NCBI GenBank assembly: GCA_003117195.1
Contig: BDSI01000108.1
Span: forward strand, 256,614 to 320,613
Direction: 5' to 3'
Source of the DNA: Eudorina sp. 2006-703-Eu-15
Taxonomy: Eukaryota > Chlorophyta > Chlorophyceae > Chlamydomonadales > Volvocaceae
DNA length: 64,000 nt
Numbering within the stretch: the first letter of the stretch is position 1; every line of letters begins with the position of its first letter. The position numbers and the translations under genes are program-made. Under the pieces are notes generated by a model that worked only from the letters and a program-made list of their open reading frames with translations, had not been told where the DNA came from and searched no databases. Below, piece by piece: positions 12,501 to 24,556 of this stretch.

Positions 12501-15500
12501 GCTACACCGGTGTGGTTGTTGGCGCCATGTGGTGGCTGGGGGCGCGCAGGGTCGCAGCAGTACGGCCTCGCGACGGCGGCCGCTGGTGGGGCGGGGCACT
12601 TGCTGCGGACAGGTTAATACTAAGTTACTTGACGCCCTGTTCAATGCTGCCCCGCCTGCGCTGTGCTGTGCAGGCGATCGAGCGAGCCGCTGAGGGGCTG
12701 GCCCGCTCCAACTCCCTGATCATCCTTGACGGTGCTGACCCGGACGAGGACGAGGAGATCGACGAGGTGCATGCGCAGGTGAGCACACGCCCCGGGGGCA
12801 CGTACCCGTCGAAGGGAAGCGAGGTCACCCCCTCCCCACCTTGCAGTTTGAAGATGTCTACCAATTTCCTATACCCCTCCCCCTTTGCCAACAGCTCGGT
12901 CCATCACCGCGATGCTGATCTCCGCCCCTCGTGTCTGCGCCCTCGTGACCACTCAATCTGCTCCAAACCCAACCATCCGCCGCGCGCCCGCCCTCTCAGA
13001 TGATGATGTGGAACTCGTTTGCGTTCGCGTGGGACGAGATCATCGACGACCTGCGGCAGGTGGACTACGTGAACGATAAGGAGGTCTCGATGCTCAAGTT
13101 CGTGCGGCTGGACATGGGCAGCCGCGGGCACGGCCTGCGCCCCATCCTGCTCCCCACCTTCTTCTACGCGGGCCAGGTCCGCAAAGTGGTGGACACGGGC
13201 CAGGTGTCCACGGCGCAGATCATGGTGCTCAATGAGCTGCGCGTGCTGGTGGTGTGGCTGGGCTGCCAGGTGGGGTTGCTGTCCGGCAAGCACGCGCACG
13301 TGATCACGTCGGCGCCGTTCGTGCGCGGCAACATCAACGTGAAGCACGCGCTGCTGCGCAAGAAGATGCTCACACACGGGCTCAAGATGGTGGACCAGCT
13401 GGAGCAGATCTGCGAGCGCAAGGAGGTGCCGTTCGACATGAAGGACATCGCCGACAACCTGTACCAGCTCTGGGTGTCGTTGGAAGGTAGGCCGGCAGCC
13501 AGCGCCTGGCGCGGGGGACTGGGTGCAGTGCCGGTTGAAACCATCCTCCGAGAAGGTAGTGGCGCAAGTCTCCCTGCAAGATGCCAGGTCGGGGGCCGCC
13601 TTCAGGATGGCGGGTTGAGTCCCCATGTGTCTGTATCGGTGTGTGCATGCTAGGACAGGTCCGTCCATGGTCCTGTGTCTGGGGCTCTCTGAGTTAATGC
13701 GGCGCATGGCACAGGCTGATCAGTACGGCACGGTGCCGTGCATTGTCTCCAATGTGGGCTGCAGGCGAGTGCTTTGCGGTCCACAAGGCGGCTGAGCGCA
13801 AGCGCGCCACCCCCGAGGACGTGGAGTTGGCCTCCATCCTGTTCGAGGTGGTGTCGGAGATGAAGCAGGTGATCTCCTCCGACCCGGAGGGGCTCAAGGC
13901 GGTCATGAAGGCGGCGCTGCTCAACAAGTAAGCCAACGTCGCCGCGCTCGCGCACTGCCCTCGTGCCCTGCCTTGACCCTGACCCCGTCCACCAGCTCGC
14001 GACGCTGTCACCGGGTGGGATACCCACCACCTGTTGTGCACTCACGACCGTACCGGTATTGCTGCATGGATGGATCGATGGGGCGTGCCTGGCGGAATGT
14101 CCAACGGCCAGGATGCGTCCTTGGCCCGTGACATGACATGGCCCCCATCCCACGTCGCGGCTCGCGGAGCGGCTTGCCCCGCGTAACCCAACACACCCCA
14201 GTCCGACCTACACCCTTTCCGCCCGCTGCCCTCAACCTCCTCCCTCCCCCTTGCTGACCTCCGTGCGCAGCGCCACCGCGGACTACCGGGAGCTGCTCCG
14301 AGTCATCCGGGTCATCAAGCGCATGCTGGTGACCACGGAGGCGGAGGCGACCCCGCAGCTGGAGGAGGCGCAGCGCATCCTGGGCTTCTTCATCAACTCG
14401 CTGGGCCACCCCTCGCTGGACAAGCCGCCCTCCATCGACAAGATGTGGAGCTGGTCCATCCTGACGCCGCTGTACGAGGAGGACGTGCTGTACGCACTGG
14501 ACGCCAAGGCGCTGTGTAAGTGGATACTGGTACCGTAGTGGATACTGCTGCTGTCCGCTCCTGCTGCTGCTAGTGCTGCTAGTGTAATAGTGTTGTCGTA
14601 GCAGCGTCTTGCACGGAGCCAAAAGCCTGAGTGTGGCGAATGGAGCCAGGGTGCTTTGAAATCGGGCGCGCGCAGTCCCTCAGTTTGTGGTGCTGCTCTT
14701 GCGAGTCCAACCCCTCTGTCCGACCCCGACTGTGATTCGGTCATTGGTACATCCCCGTGGCTCTGCAGCCAAGGAGCTGGGCCTCAAGGCCAAGAAGATG
14801 ACGGACTTGCTGTCGGAGACGGACGACTCGATCAGCCTCATGAGCTACCTGAAGGCCATGTTCCCGTACGAGTGGTCCAACTTCAAGGAGCGCATGAAGG
14901 TGGGTCGACCAGCCCCAGGGGCTTGGGGCTGATCCCCTGGCACCTGGCAAGCATGAGAGCTGCCGAGATCAAGGTATCGCCCGGTGTCACTGCCTGGTGA
15001 CGAAGTCACGTTGGCTGGGGATGTGGACCAGAAAGGAGCATGGTCATTGACAGCTTGATGATGTACTACGGTCTGTGCTTGAGCCCTGAGCCCTGATGTG
15101 GATGCGTGGTACGGTGGGCCCTTGCCGACAGACGCTGAACCCGGACGTGAACGTGATGGATCTGTCGGAGCACGACTTTGCGCCCGGCTGCGACATGCAC
15201 GAGTTCCGGCTCGAGCTGCAGATGTGGGCGTCGCTGCGTGGCCAGCTGCTGGCGCGCACGGTGCACGGCATGATGCTGAACGAGGTGTCGCTGCGGGTGC
15301 TGGCTAAGCTGGAGCACCCCATGCCTCCCAGCATGTCGGAGACTGAGTACAAGTGGGTGATGGGATGAGCCGTCGCGGGGCAGCGGCGCGGCAGTTTGGC
15401 ATAACTTGGCACGCACACGGGCTGAAATCAGGGCAACGTGGTTGGGGCAGGTTTTGGTCGGCGTTAACAGTCATAACCCTTGTCGATTGGCGAGCACTTT

Positions 15501-18500
15501 GAAGCCCGGGCGCTTGATTATTTTGTGGCGCGTGTGGGGCTCGCCGTGGTTCTCGTGCTTTGGATTGTTTCCTCGGAACTGACGCGGGCTTCGGGTGGCG
15601 CCGTTTGATCCGGGTCCGCAGGAAGTACATCGAGCAGCTGGTAAACTGCAAGTTCGAGTACGTGGTGACGCCGCAGACGTACGGCAAGAACCGGGCCTCG
15701 AAGGACCTGCGTCTGCGCTGGCTTGCGTCGTCCATCGACATCCTCATGCAGCGGTACCCGCGCCTCAAGGTGGGTGCGCCGGGAACTAAAGGACGCGGGC
15801 CTCGAACCGGCAACGCACACTCGCACATTGTTGCTGCGGCCCTCACTCGATAGTCCGTAGCTGCCAACCCAAGTGTTACTGCACTCGAAAAGCCGGGCCC
15901 CTCCCTACCTGCCGTCCCAACGCGAAGAGCAGCTGACGACGTCTGCCTGGTCTTTACGAAGTTACGACGAGTTACTGACACGCACTTGCACCATGGTGGT
16001 GCCGGGGCCACTGACCCTTGACGTGGGCGGCCTGCATGCGTGTGCGCAGGTGGGCTTCCTGGACAACGCCGAGACGGACAACGGGCCGCTGCAGTTCTCG
16101 GTCATGGCGCGCGGCCGCGACCTGAACGACCCGCAGCAGCTGGCCACCCTGACCGCCATGGGCCTCCAGGAGGACGAGAACGGCGTCATCGAGTGGTACC
16201 GCGTGCGCCTGCCGCTCAACAAGTACAGCGGCCGCGGCGTCATCGTGGGTGAGGGCAAGCCCGAGAACCAAAACCACGCCGTCATCTTCGCGTTCGGCGA
16301 GGGGCTGCAGGCCATCGACATGAACCAGGACAACGTGCTGGCGGAGACGCTCAAGTGCCGCAACCTGGTCACGGAGCTGCTGCCCTCCACCAAGGGCGCC
16401 TTCCACATGTTTGCGGACGATGATGAGGAGGTGCAGATCACGAGGAAGACCATCGCGTCGGAGCTCCTGTACGTCATCCGCATGCGGCAGGTGGGTAACG
16501 GACGCGACGAGGGGCGCGGGGGGACGGGCACCTCTATCCTGATATATTACATGTGTAAGTTGAGCCGATGCTTCTGTGCGCGGTGGAGGAAAAAGAAGGC
16601 GGATGGTCATCTTTTGAGTGAGAGTGGCGGGCACGGGTATCTGCTGCGCAGGGTTTGCGTTGGATTGGCAGGTGCGCTTCCAGGGTTTACCACCTCCTGG
16701 CGAGTTGTGTGTGTGTGTGTGTGTGTTTGTGTGTGCATGGCGCGGTGGTGTGTATGCTCCGCAGGCGGCCTGCGTGTTCACGGCGATTGTGGGATTCCGG
16801 GAGTGGATCTTCAGCGACAAGTCCGGTGCGCTGGGCCGCTTCGCCGCCGCCACCGAGTACGCCTTCGGCACCATCACGCAGCGGACGCTCACGCACCCCG
16901 CGCGCATCCGCCTGCACTACGGCCACCCGGACCTCTTCAACAAGATGTTCACCATGACCCGGGTGAGGCGCATCTCCCCGCGGTGGGGGAGGATCGAACA
17001 GGGAACAGGGTGGGGCGGAGAGGGTGCCGCGTGCAGCGTCCGTGGCTGTTGCGCATTACCAGGGGTAGCGTGGATGTATAGCACCCTCTGGACGTCTACG
17101 TTAGGGTAAGAAATGACGCCAGCTCCAAACGTACCGTATGTAAGACGGATGTGCTGCAGGTCCGCCGCCTGTGCGGAGTCTGACTGCTCTCTGCTCCCGC
17201 ATGTTGCCCCGCCCTCCATCCTCAGGGCGGCATCAGCAAGGCCACTCGGCAGCTGCACCTGACGGAGGATGTGTTCTGCGGCTGCAACCACACACTGCGC
17301 GGCGGGCGCATCCGCTACAAGGAGTACATTAGCTGCGGCAAGGTACGGTGGCAGAAGGTCGGACGGGTGGGAAGGCAGACCTCGGTGCGTTGCGAGTGGC
17401 CCACGGGCCCTGGGCACGTGGGCAGGTCACGGCTGATTGCGGTGCGGCAAGGAGTCCCAATGGCAGCGACGACGCGGTTCACTTTGTGAGCACCGGCGTG
17501 GTGGGGCTGTCCGTATTCCACAGAGGCGATTCTTCGGCCATCACAAGTTCACAACACGGTTTGTGCACGGGCGTGCTCCCGCTGTGCAGGGTCGTGATAT
17601 GGGTTTCGACTCCATCAACGGCTTCAACTTCAAGATCGCCGGTGGTGGTGGCGAGTGGGCCATCAGTCGGGAGTCCTGCCGCCTGGGCGCCCGCCTGGAC
17701 TTCTTCCGGCTGCTGATGTTCTACCACTCTTGCATCGGCTTCTACATCAACTCCTGGCTGACCACACAGGTAGTTTTGGGGGGAGCGGCGCATAGCATGA
17801 CTTCCGCCGGGTACCTGGTTTGGTACCCGCCCAAAGTCCTGCAAGGAAAAGGGAAGGGGGAGCAGGAGGGGGCGCGTGCGACGAGAACGGCGTGTCGAGT
17901 GTACAACGGTTTTCGCACACCAGCCGCGGCTCGACGCTGCGTCGCATCTGCGTGGCTGGTGCGATGCACGCCAGGGCCGGCTCGCTCCATTTTCATCTTC
18001 AATTCCTGTCATTATCCAGACGTTTGCTGAGGCGCCCCTCCTGCTGTTGTTGCTGCTGCTGCTCCTGGTACTGGTCTCCCGCTGTCCGTCTGTCCGTCCG
18101 TCCGTCAGGCGGCCTTCTGGAACATCTACGCACTGCTTGTGTTCAACATGGCCAAAGCCTCCCACGCCAGCGACATGCTGGAGCGCATCTACAACGTGCA
18201 GCAGATCCTGCAGCTGGGTACGCTGGCCATGATCCCGTACATCGGCCAGCTCATCCTGGAGATGGGAGTGGTCAAGGCCTTCATCACCGTCCTCCAGCAG
18301 ATTCTCACCGGCTCCCTCTTCTTCTACATGTTCCAGCAGCAGACCGTGGCGTCGTCGTTCATCGCCGATATGGCGTACGGCAGCGCCAAGTACGTGGGCA
18401 CGGGTCGTGGCTTCAACATCACGGCCCTGGATTTCGTCAAGGTAAGGTGGTGGAGATATGGCCGATAGACTGGGCGATGGACCTGGACTGGTGACCCTGG

Positions 18501-21076
18501 GTCACATCCAGGGGTGTTGCGCCAACATTCTCATTGAGAGATGTGGCGGGCTAATGCTGGCCTGACGGCCGATGTGACTCAATCCTTAAGGCTGTTCCGG
18601 GGAGGAGGGCTCCTTTCTGCGCACTGTAGCGTGACCGATCGCCCGTAACCCGTGTGGATGTGATCTGTCGAGCAGGTTGTGATCGGCGCGTCCGATGCCA
18701 CCGGCCCCCCACCCGAGCCATCATCGCTGCTCCTCGGACCGCTTATCAAAACTCTGTCCTCCCCATGACCGCCTTCACCCCGCCCCGCCCCCTCCCTCCG
18801 GTGTGACGCGGCGCAGATCTTCACGCTGTACGCGCGCTCGCACCTGTACTACGCCTTCGAGCTGATGTCCATGCTGATCACCATGTACATCGTCAAGGGC
18901 TGCCAAGTGTGCAACTACGGCACGTTGACCTGGTCCGGCTGGCTGCTGGCGTTTGTGCTCATCTTCGCGCCGCTGTGGTTCAACCCCTTCTCCTTCGACA
19001 TCGCAAAGGTCAAGGTCAACTACCTTGCCTGGCAGCGCTGGATGAAGGGCGACGTGGACCCGGGCACCGGATCCAACTGGTACACCTGGAACAAGTGAGC
19101 GGAGGAGTGGGGGGGCGGCGCTGCCGTGAGGGAGGGAAGAAGGGAGGGAGAGGTTTGTGTGTGTTCTTGGCCAGGCAGAGCAGGAGTCCGTGACATGCAA
19201 CGGGCCGAGTAGCGCCCAAAATTGTGTGTATGTGCGAGCGGGGCCGGAGAATGCGATGGGGACATTGTATTTAATGTAGGTAAGTGTGTGCTCGCGGAGG
19301 CGGTCCGGCATGACGCGACGAATCCCGTTATTCCAATGCAAGTCGGCCTGGAGGCCACGGCAACCCGGCGCGTCAAGTCGGGGCCTGGTCCACAGGGTCC
19401 AGCAAGCAGCCCCGCACGTGTTTGTTTGTTTGTTTGTTCCGGTTGCGGACAAAGAGGGATTGCGACGGCGGCGGCATGACGCAGCTCAGCGCTCTTCACC
19501 CGCTCCTCAACCTCCCGCGCGCTTCCCCTTCCCCTCCCTTCCCCGCAGCGGCATGCTCGAGAAGATGCGCAACGACCAGGGCAACAACACCGACAACTGG
19601 GTGAACGTGGCGACCACCTTCGTGGCATGCTTGCCGTACATCCTACTGACGGTGTGCGCCGCCTCGCGGCTGGACATCTACATGCCAGCTGCCGCCAGGT
19701 TCCATCCCGTGTTCCGGAGCCAGATCATGGTGTTCATCATGGCCACCGTGTCGATCTGGATATTTGTGCACATCAGCATCCAGGTGGGGACACTAGACTG
19801 CGGGTCGCCTGTGGCGCGGAATGGCCCATCCGGCGCGTGGATTGGGGACCCGGGAGGAGGGCAGCCCAAGGGAGGGAGAAACAGGGAGAGGGAGTGAGGT
19901 TGGGGATGTTCGGGGGGGGGCCAATCCGTTGCCAGAAGGAAGTCGGTGGTGTCAGTGTTGTCATGTACTGCGGTCGCAGTACGGTGCCGCAAGGTGCGAA
20001 ACGCTTGCAGCCACCATCCCTTATGGCTTCCGGTATGTTGTTGGCTCTTGGTTCCAGCAGGGAACCACTCTTAAGGGGTGAAAGCTTGAGCTTGGAGTCC
20101 TGACCTGTGTAACTGTTGTGTAATGCCGACCGGACCTTCGCCAACACCCGCCCACACACCCCTCAACCAACAGATCAAGACGTACTTCACGGAGCTTGCC
20201 GACCACAAGCCCTACCGCATCTACCGCTACATGGTGACCATCGCCATCGTCCTGTTCCTGATTGTGTGGCTGGCGGTGGTGTCCCGCTGGTACGAGGGCA
20301 ACGGCTTCACCACGCTGTGCGTCATCCTGTACGCCAACTTCCAGCTGCTGATCGCCTACCACAAGGTATGGCGCGGCCTAGGGCGGACAGGGGGCCGGAC
20401 AGGGCGTGCGGCTCGGCGCCCGGCGTGTGCCGCGTGCGCAAGCACCCCTGCGGGTGCAGAGTCCGTCGTCGGGGGGGGGCCGTGCGTTCCCCTGTCCAAA
20501 CCTTGAATACCGTATGCGGAGGGCTGCGCGCAGCGCATCATCCGCCTGACATGCTGTTCTTGGGGGCCGTGCCTGCCTTGGGTCCCTGTCGCCTTGGGTC
20601 GGCGTTAGGATGCGCCGAACGCGTCTGCCACCGGCGACCTGTACTCGCCGGTTGTGTCAATTTACATTGCCTGTCTCGTCCTGCTTATCTCACCGCGTCC
20701 CGCTCGGGCCTTTTCCTGTCTGTCCCCCCTACCGCAGTTTGTGACGGTGGCCTTCAGCCAGAACAACGCGATGCGGGCCTTCGTGGACTCGTTCTACTAC
20801 ACTGTGGACCAGGTCATCGGCTACCTCCTCTTCATCCTCATCGCCTTCCTGTCCTTCCTCGGCGTGGTCGGCGTGCTGCAGATGAAGATCCTCTTCAACG
20901 ACGCCTTTGCGCAGACGGCCGGCCACGCGCGCATCGCGCGCGCGATGAAGGACAACAAGGTCGGCTTTGACATGCGCGGCAAGCCGGGCAAGGGCGCGGG
21001 TGGTGGCGGCGCCGGAGGGGCTGGCGCGGGCATGCAGCCCCGCTCGCTGCAGACCTCGGAGCACAAGTACATGTGA
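566..21076 (+). CDS. Callose (1,3-beta-glucan) synthase, GT48/FKS family, 30 exons, with giant low-complexity insertion
   Basis: This integral membrane enzyme makes 1,3-beta-glucan from UDP-glucose, in plants at the plasma membrane and cell plate. Exons: 566-917, 1007-1512, 1621-1845, 2657-2865, 4072-4425, 4688-5005, 5288-5425, 5695-5862, 6143-6335, 6643-6774, 7021-7188, 7463-7756, 8031-8282, 8547-12365, 12674-12778, 13000-13486, 13765-13927, 14271-14515, 14769-14899, 15132-15352, 15622-15769, 16050-16490, 16765-16962, 17226-17342, 17590-17769, 18109-18441, 18817-19094, 19549-19783, 20174-20365, 20738-21076. They total 10,941 nt, or 3,646 residues. FKS1 domain 1 lies at about residues 360-700 (LYFLIYTESSSMRHTPELL, YYERVVTPIFYVISYE). 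The glucan synthase domain lies at about 2412-3200, with WSILTPLYEEDVLYALD, GEGKPENQNHAVIF, DMNQDN, LHYGHPDLFNKMF and KGRDMGFDSINGFNFKIAGG. Membrane helices follow to the C-terminus. Land-plant enzymes are about 1,900 residues; the excess is residues 1020-2411. The N-terminus is Gly/Gln-rich with a Lys tract rather than a Vta1-type domain. Least certain are the start, the junction at 2865/4072 and the donor at 5862. Confidence 0.93.
16708..16736. repeat. (GT)n microsatellite in a callose synthase intron
   Basis: A run of GT dinucleotides with one TTT interruption lies in the intron 16491-16764, just upstream of the acceptor at 16764. It is a simple sequence repeat with no evident coding role. 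Confidence 0.85.
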
Positions 21077-22230
21077 GCAGCGGGGCCGCTGGGATGCGCG
21101 CCACCGGCGCGCGCGCGCGCGTGGCGGCGAACGGCTGAGCAAGAAGATGTATGAGGACGAGGATCCAGGAGGCTGCTGATGCTGCATGGTTTGAGCGCGG
21201 AGACGCGCACTCAGCGCCGGTGTTGAGCAGCAGCACTGCATCGAAGAGAGTGATGGGCATATATAAAGGACCGGAAGTGGTGCCGTGGGGGACGTCTGGG
21301 GTGCGCTGGAGAGGCGTTTTACGAGTGGTGTGATTCGTGCGTGCGGCGAGGCGCATGGGGAGATGGAGATGTGGGGAGGAGCTGGCGGGCGAGCGCGTGT
21401 GGGGGTTTGTTTCAGAAGGGTCGATTCGGGGTTTGGGGCGTTGCCTCTGCGGGAGACTCTGGTTCGGCACGGCGTCACCCGTGCAGGGGCCTGGGTTTGC
21501 ATCAATGTACGGCCTCTGCCCGTTCCCATCGATGGGTTTGGATTTGGATTGTGCCTGAGGCCTGGGGATTAGGTGGTTGGGGTTCGGTTGGATTCGGTGT
21601 TGGAAGAACCGACAGCGACAACCGATGGGGCGGGCGAGGGGGCGGGTGCTCCATGACGGGCACATCGAGGGGCAGCAGCAGCACCAAGGGGGTGCAGGAA
21701 TTGCGGAAACACAATATGCATGACTTGGGAGGTGGCAGTTCAGGAAGCGGCGCGCGTGCCTCCTAGTTTTACGACACAAGAAGGGATGTGTGTGCGGGCG
21801 GGGTAATGGTATGGTGGGCGGATTGGTCACCACCAACGTCTTTCTCGCGGTCATGTTCGTGTTTGATGTGCGACGGAGCCCACGTTGACTTGGCCTGCAG
21901 CGTCCTTGACTGTCCTTCACGGCACCCGCGCGTAGCGCAGTCGGCAGCGCTGCTGAGCTGATGCAAGCATGACAAAACCCTCGTCACCATGCCATGGCTG
22001 GCTGTCTGCTTGCGTTCGCTTTAAGACCTCACGACTAGCTATTTACGGATGCGGTTGGTATTCGGCCCTGCCGGTGATTGCAGTGGTGGCTTGGGACATT
22101 AACAGAAATATCATCAGTTCAGAAGGGGCGGTCTGGGCTGTTGGCTGGTGCTGGATGGCTGGACATATAAGGATATTTCTCGTGATCCGCGTGCCCTGCA
22201 GATAGGAGGGGTGTCAACGCAGGTTGAAGG

Positions 22231-22312
22231 TACGGCAGGAGGCCCGTCCTGTACGACAACCTATCGTATTATTACGGCAGGAGGCCCGTCCTGTACGACA
22301 ACCTATCGTATT
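22231..22312. repeat. Tandem duplication, 42-bp period, two copies
   Basis: The 40 bp at 22231-22270 recur without a mismatch at 22273-22312, separated by AT. Each unit contains AGGAGGCCCGTCCT, which has partial dyad symmetry. The lack of any difference suggests a recent slippage or duplication event. Confidence 0.9.
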
Positions 22313-23903
22313 ACGTGTAGTGCTCGATGAAGGGAGCACGTTTGTCGCAATCCCCCGAGAAGGCGACCTGCCAGCAAACTATTGCTTTGCTGCTCGCCTG
22401 ACCGGGGAATTACACCCAAGGCGCGTGGCCGTGGCCGTGTATTCTGGTGTGCCGGATGGTGCGCGCGCGTCGTTGTGCGAGCTTTGCAGGGTGGCGGAAG
22501 GGCTGCGGGGATGTGTATCCTCGTTCCATTCCGGACGCGCATAGCATGTTGGCCGCGCAAGGACGATAAATAAATGGCTTGGGCGCCGGGATGGGATGCC
22601 TGTGGCTGCTGGCGTCTAGTTCCCCGCAAGCTGGCTGTGTCACTCCCCGCTTAAGGGTGTGCTAGTCGTCGGGTGGCTGTTGTGCCGCTGTTGAGCGCTG
22701 TTGGGCACTCGCGTGCGGCGGCGGCGGCGGCGGGCGGACGCATACCTCCGAGGGTTTGACGATGTCACCGCGATGGACATCCTCCGGCGATGTTATAGTG
22801 ACAGCGGTGCACCGCAGGGGCGGTCAGGGATGAATTGCGCGCGTGGTCCGTTGTGTGGATTTCAGTTGTTTCTCGTTGCTCTCGGGTCGGACCTGGCGTG
22901 GCTTGCCACACTCATCACAAGTGCTGGGGTAGCGGCTCGCTTGGCACGCTGGTGGCAGGAGCGGCAGCAGCGTTTCCGTGCGACCAGAGGGTTGCGTCGC
23001 AGGGTCGCTGTCTCGCAGACGTACATAGATGCGTGTTAGTAGTGTGGCGGGGACCGCGCCGGTGCGGCACCGGGACACGCTTGCTGTGCATTGGGGCATT
23101 GTTTGTTTTCCCGTACCGTGAGCCGCGGATATGGCGTGTGATGGTACCGTATCTGGTTGTTGGGGGGTGTCAAACAAGGTGGTGGGGCCGACCCCTCAAG
23201 GGCAGCCACCTCATGTTGATTCCCTCTCCGCGGTGGGATCAGCTGGTTGGTGTCGGCCTGATGTGTTTGCGGCGCCAACCTTCGGCCGCTTGGTGGCTTT
23301 GAGCGTCAGGGAGGGAAAGACATACATACAGAGTAGGTCGTGTGTTTGTGTGCCTGGATGGACATTTGAGTTGAAGAAAGATTCCAAATGTCTGGAAGTC
23401 TGGACAGACAGTTACCGTAGACAAAAACAGACGGACGGACGTACGGACGGACATACGGGACGGATGAACAGAGTGGTGGTTTAGAGGTCGCAGACTGGCG
23501 GGGGCCGGGGCCGAGGGGCTCCTGGGGTGGTGCTCCCCAAACCGTCGATATGGTGGTGTGTGAGTTCACGCGCGCTTTGCAGGTGGCTGGTATCGTCTGT
23601 GCGTTTATGTGATGTCGAGTGCATGCCGCACGGTGCGGGGCAGTGAAACCCATGGTGATAAATTGGTGACACCAATTGTTTTCGAAGTTCACATGTTGCG
23701 CCTTCGCGTTGCTGCAAGACGCAGGGTGGTGGCGGCAACGTTATTTATGGACCTAGACTACATGACGCAGTGGCGTTGACTTGTAGACGGCAGGACAAGC
23801 AACTGAAACCGCCGGCTTTTGTAAATACGCTTTGTACCTAAACAGCCGGTTGTGTACTTGGCCGCTTCAGGCGACATCTTGCAACGCAACGATTTAACAA
23901 AGA

Positions 23904-23995
23904 TGATGTTACAGTGGACCCCGCGGGTCATCGGTGACAGCCGCAGCTTCCTCACCATGCACTGCAAAAGCGAAACCGCGCCACCGTGGCGCACC
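23904..23995. repeat. Dispersed repeat, copy A
   Basis: The core at 23916-23942 begins GGACCCCGCGGGTCATCGGT. It is nearly identical to cores at 32014-32040 and 52612-52638. Similarity to the third copy continues through a CTTCCTCACCAT..CACTGC segment, giving about 85-90 bp of shared sequence. It is probably a short non-autonomous transposon or a retroelement remnant. Confidence 0.75.
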
Positions 23996-24475
23996 ATACA
24001 GGCTCACACCGCGCACCACTCTACCAGGGAACCACCCCGGTCTTGAGGACCAGCCATAGCCAGGGATAAAGGCCGCTCGGGGTCCTGTAGATCTCGGGGG
24101 ATACCTTACAGCGGCGATCATTCCGTTGCGGTCTGGCTGGCACTGACTCTGACAGGACGTGAGACGCGCTAACATCAAATGTGACATTAAATGGGCCCCG
24201 TGGCACTGCAGGGCGCCCAACGCACCGGTGTACTTATTATCTCAAAAACCAGCAGCGGTGCAATGCGCCCATGTGTACAGCTCCATGTGTACATCTCATC
24301 ATTAGATAGAAATCACTTTGATAGTCACCTGCAGCCCGCCAGTCAGTTCTTAAGCCCTCACTGAGTCCAGTCCTCGTCATCAAGCACATTGGCACGCGCT
24401 GTTCAAAACAAGCACCCCTCGGTCCGGCACCTCCCCACCCCGCCCCACCCCACCCGTCCCCGGCACCTCTCTATG

Positions 24476-24480
24476 TTACA
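24476..24480 (-). terminator. Candidate poly(A) signal TGTAA for CCS1
   Basis: TTACA on the plus strand reads TGTAA on the minus strand, 77 nt downstream of the CCS1 stop. TGTAA is the usual poly(A) signal in volvocine algae. The short distance makes it plausible but not proven. Another copy lies near 24107. Confidence 0.45.
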
Positions 24481-24556
24481 CACACGGTATTTTCGCATAG
24501 CGTGGAGGTGCGGAGCTTATCCCGCGCATCCCGTCCAACACCGAGGCACAGCCTTA

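Larger units (their letters stand above)
21077..24556. other. Convergent spacer between callose synthase and CCS1
   Basis: I find no convincing gene in these 3.5 kb. The left part should be callose synthase 3' UTR, but the first plus-strand TGTAA I can find is near 23817, about 2.7 kb past the stop. The spacer holds a tRNA A-box-like match (21933-21944), a 42-bp tandem duplication (22231-22312), an ACGG/CAGA-rich patch (about 23400-23465) and one copy of a dispersed repeat (about 23904-23995). Open frames of up to about 155 codons lack recognisable motifs. Confidence 0.6.

Noticed and set aside
21921..22030. Possible tRNA gene
   Set aside because: Only an A-box-like match is present; no acceptor stem pairing, anticodon arm or proper B box could be drawn.
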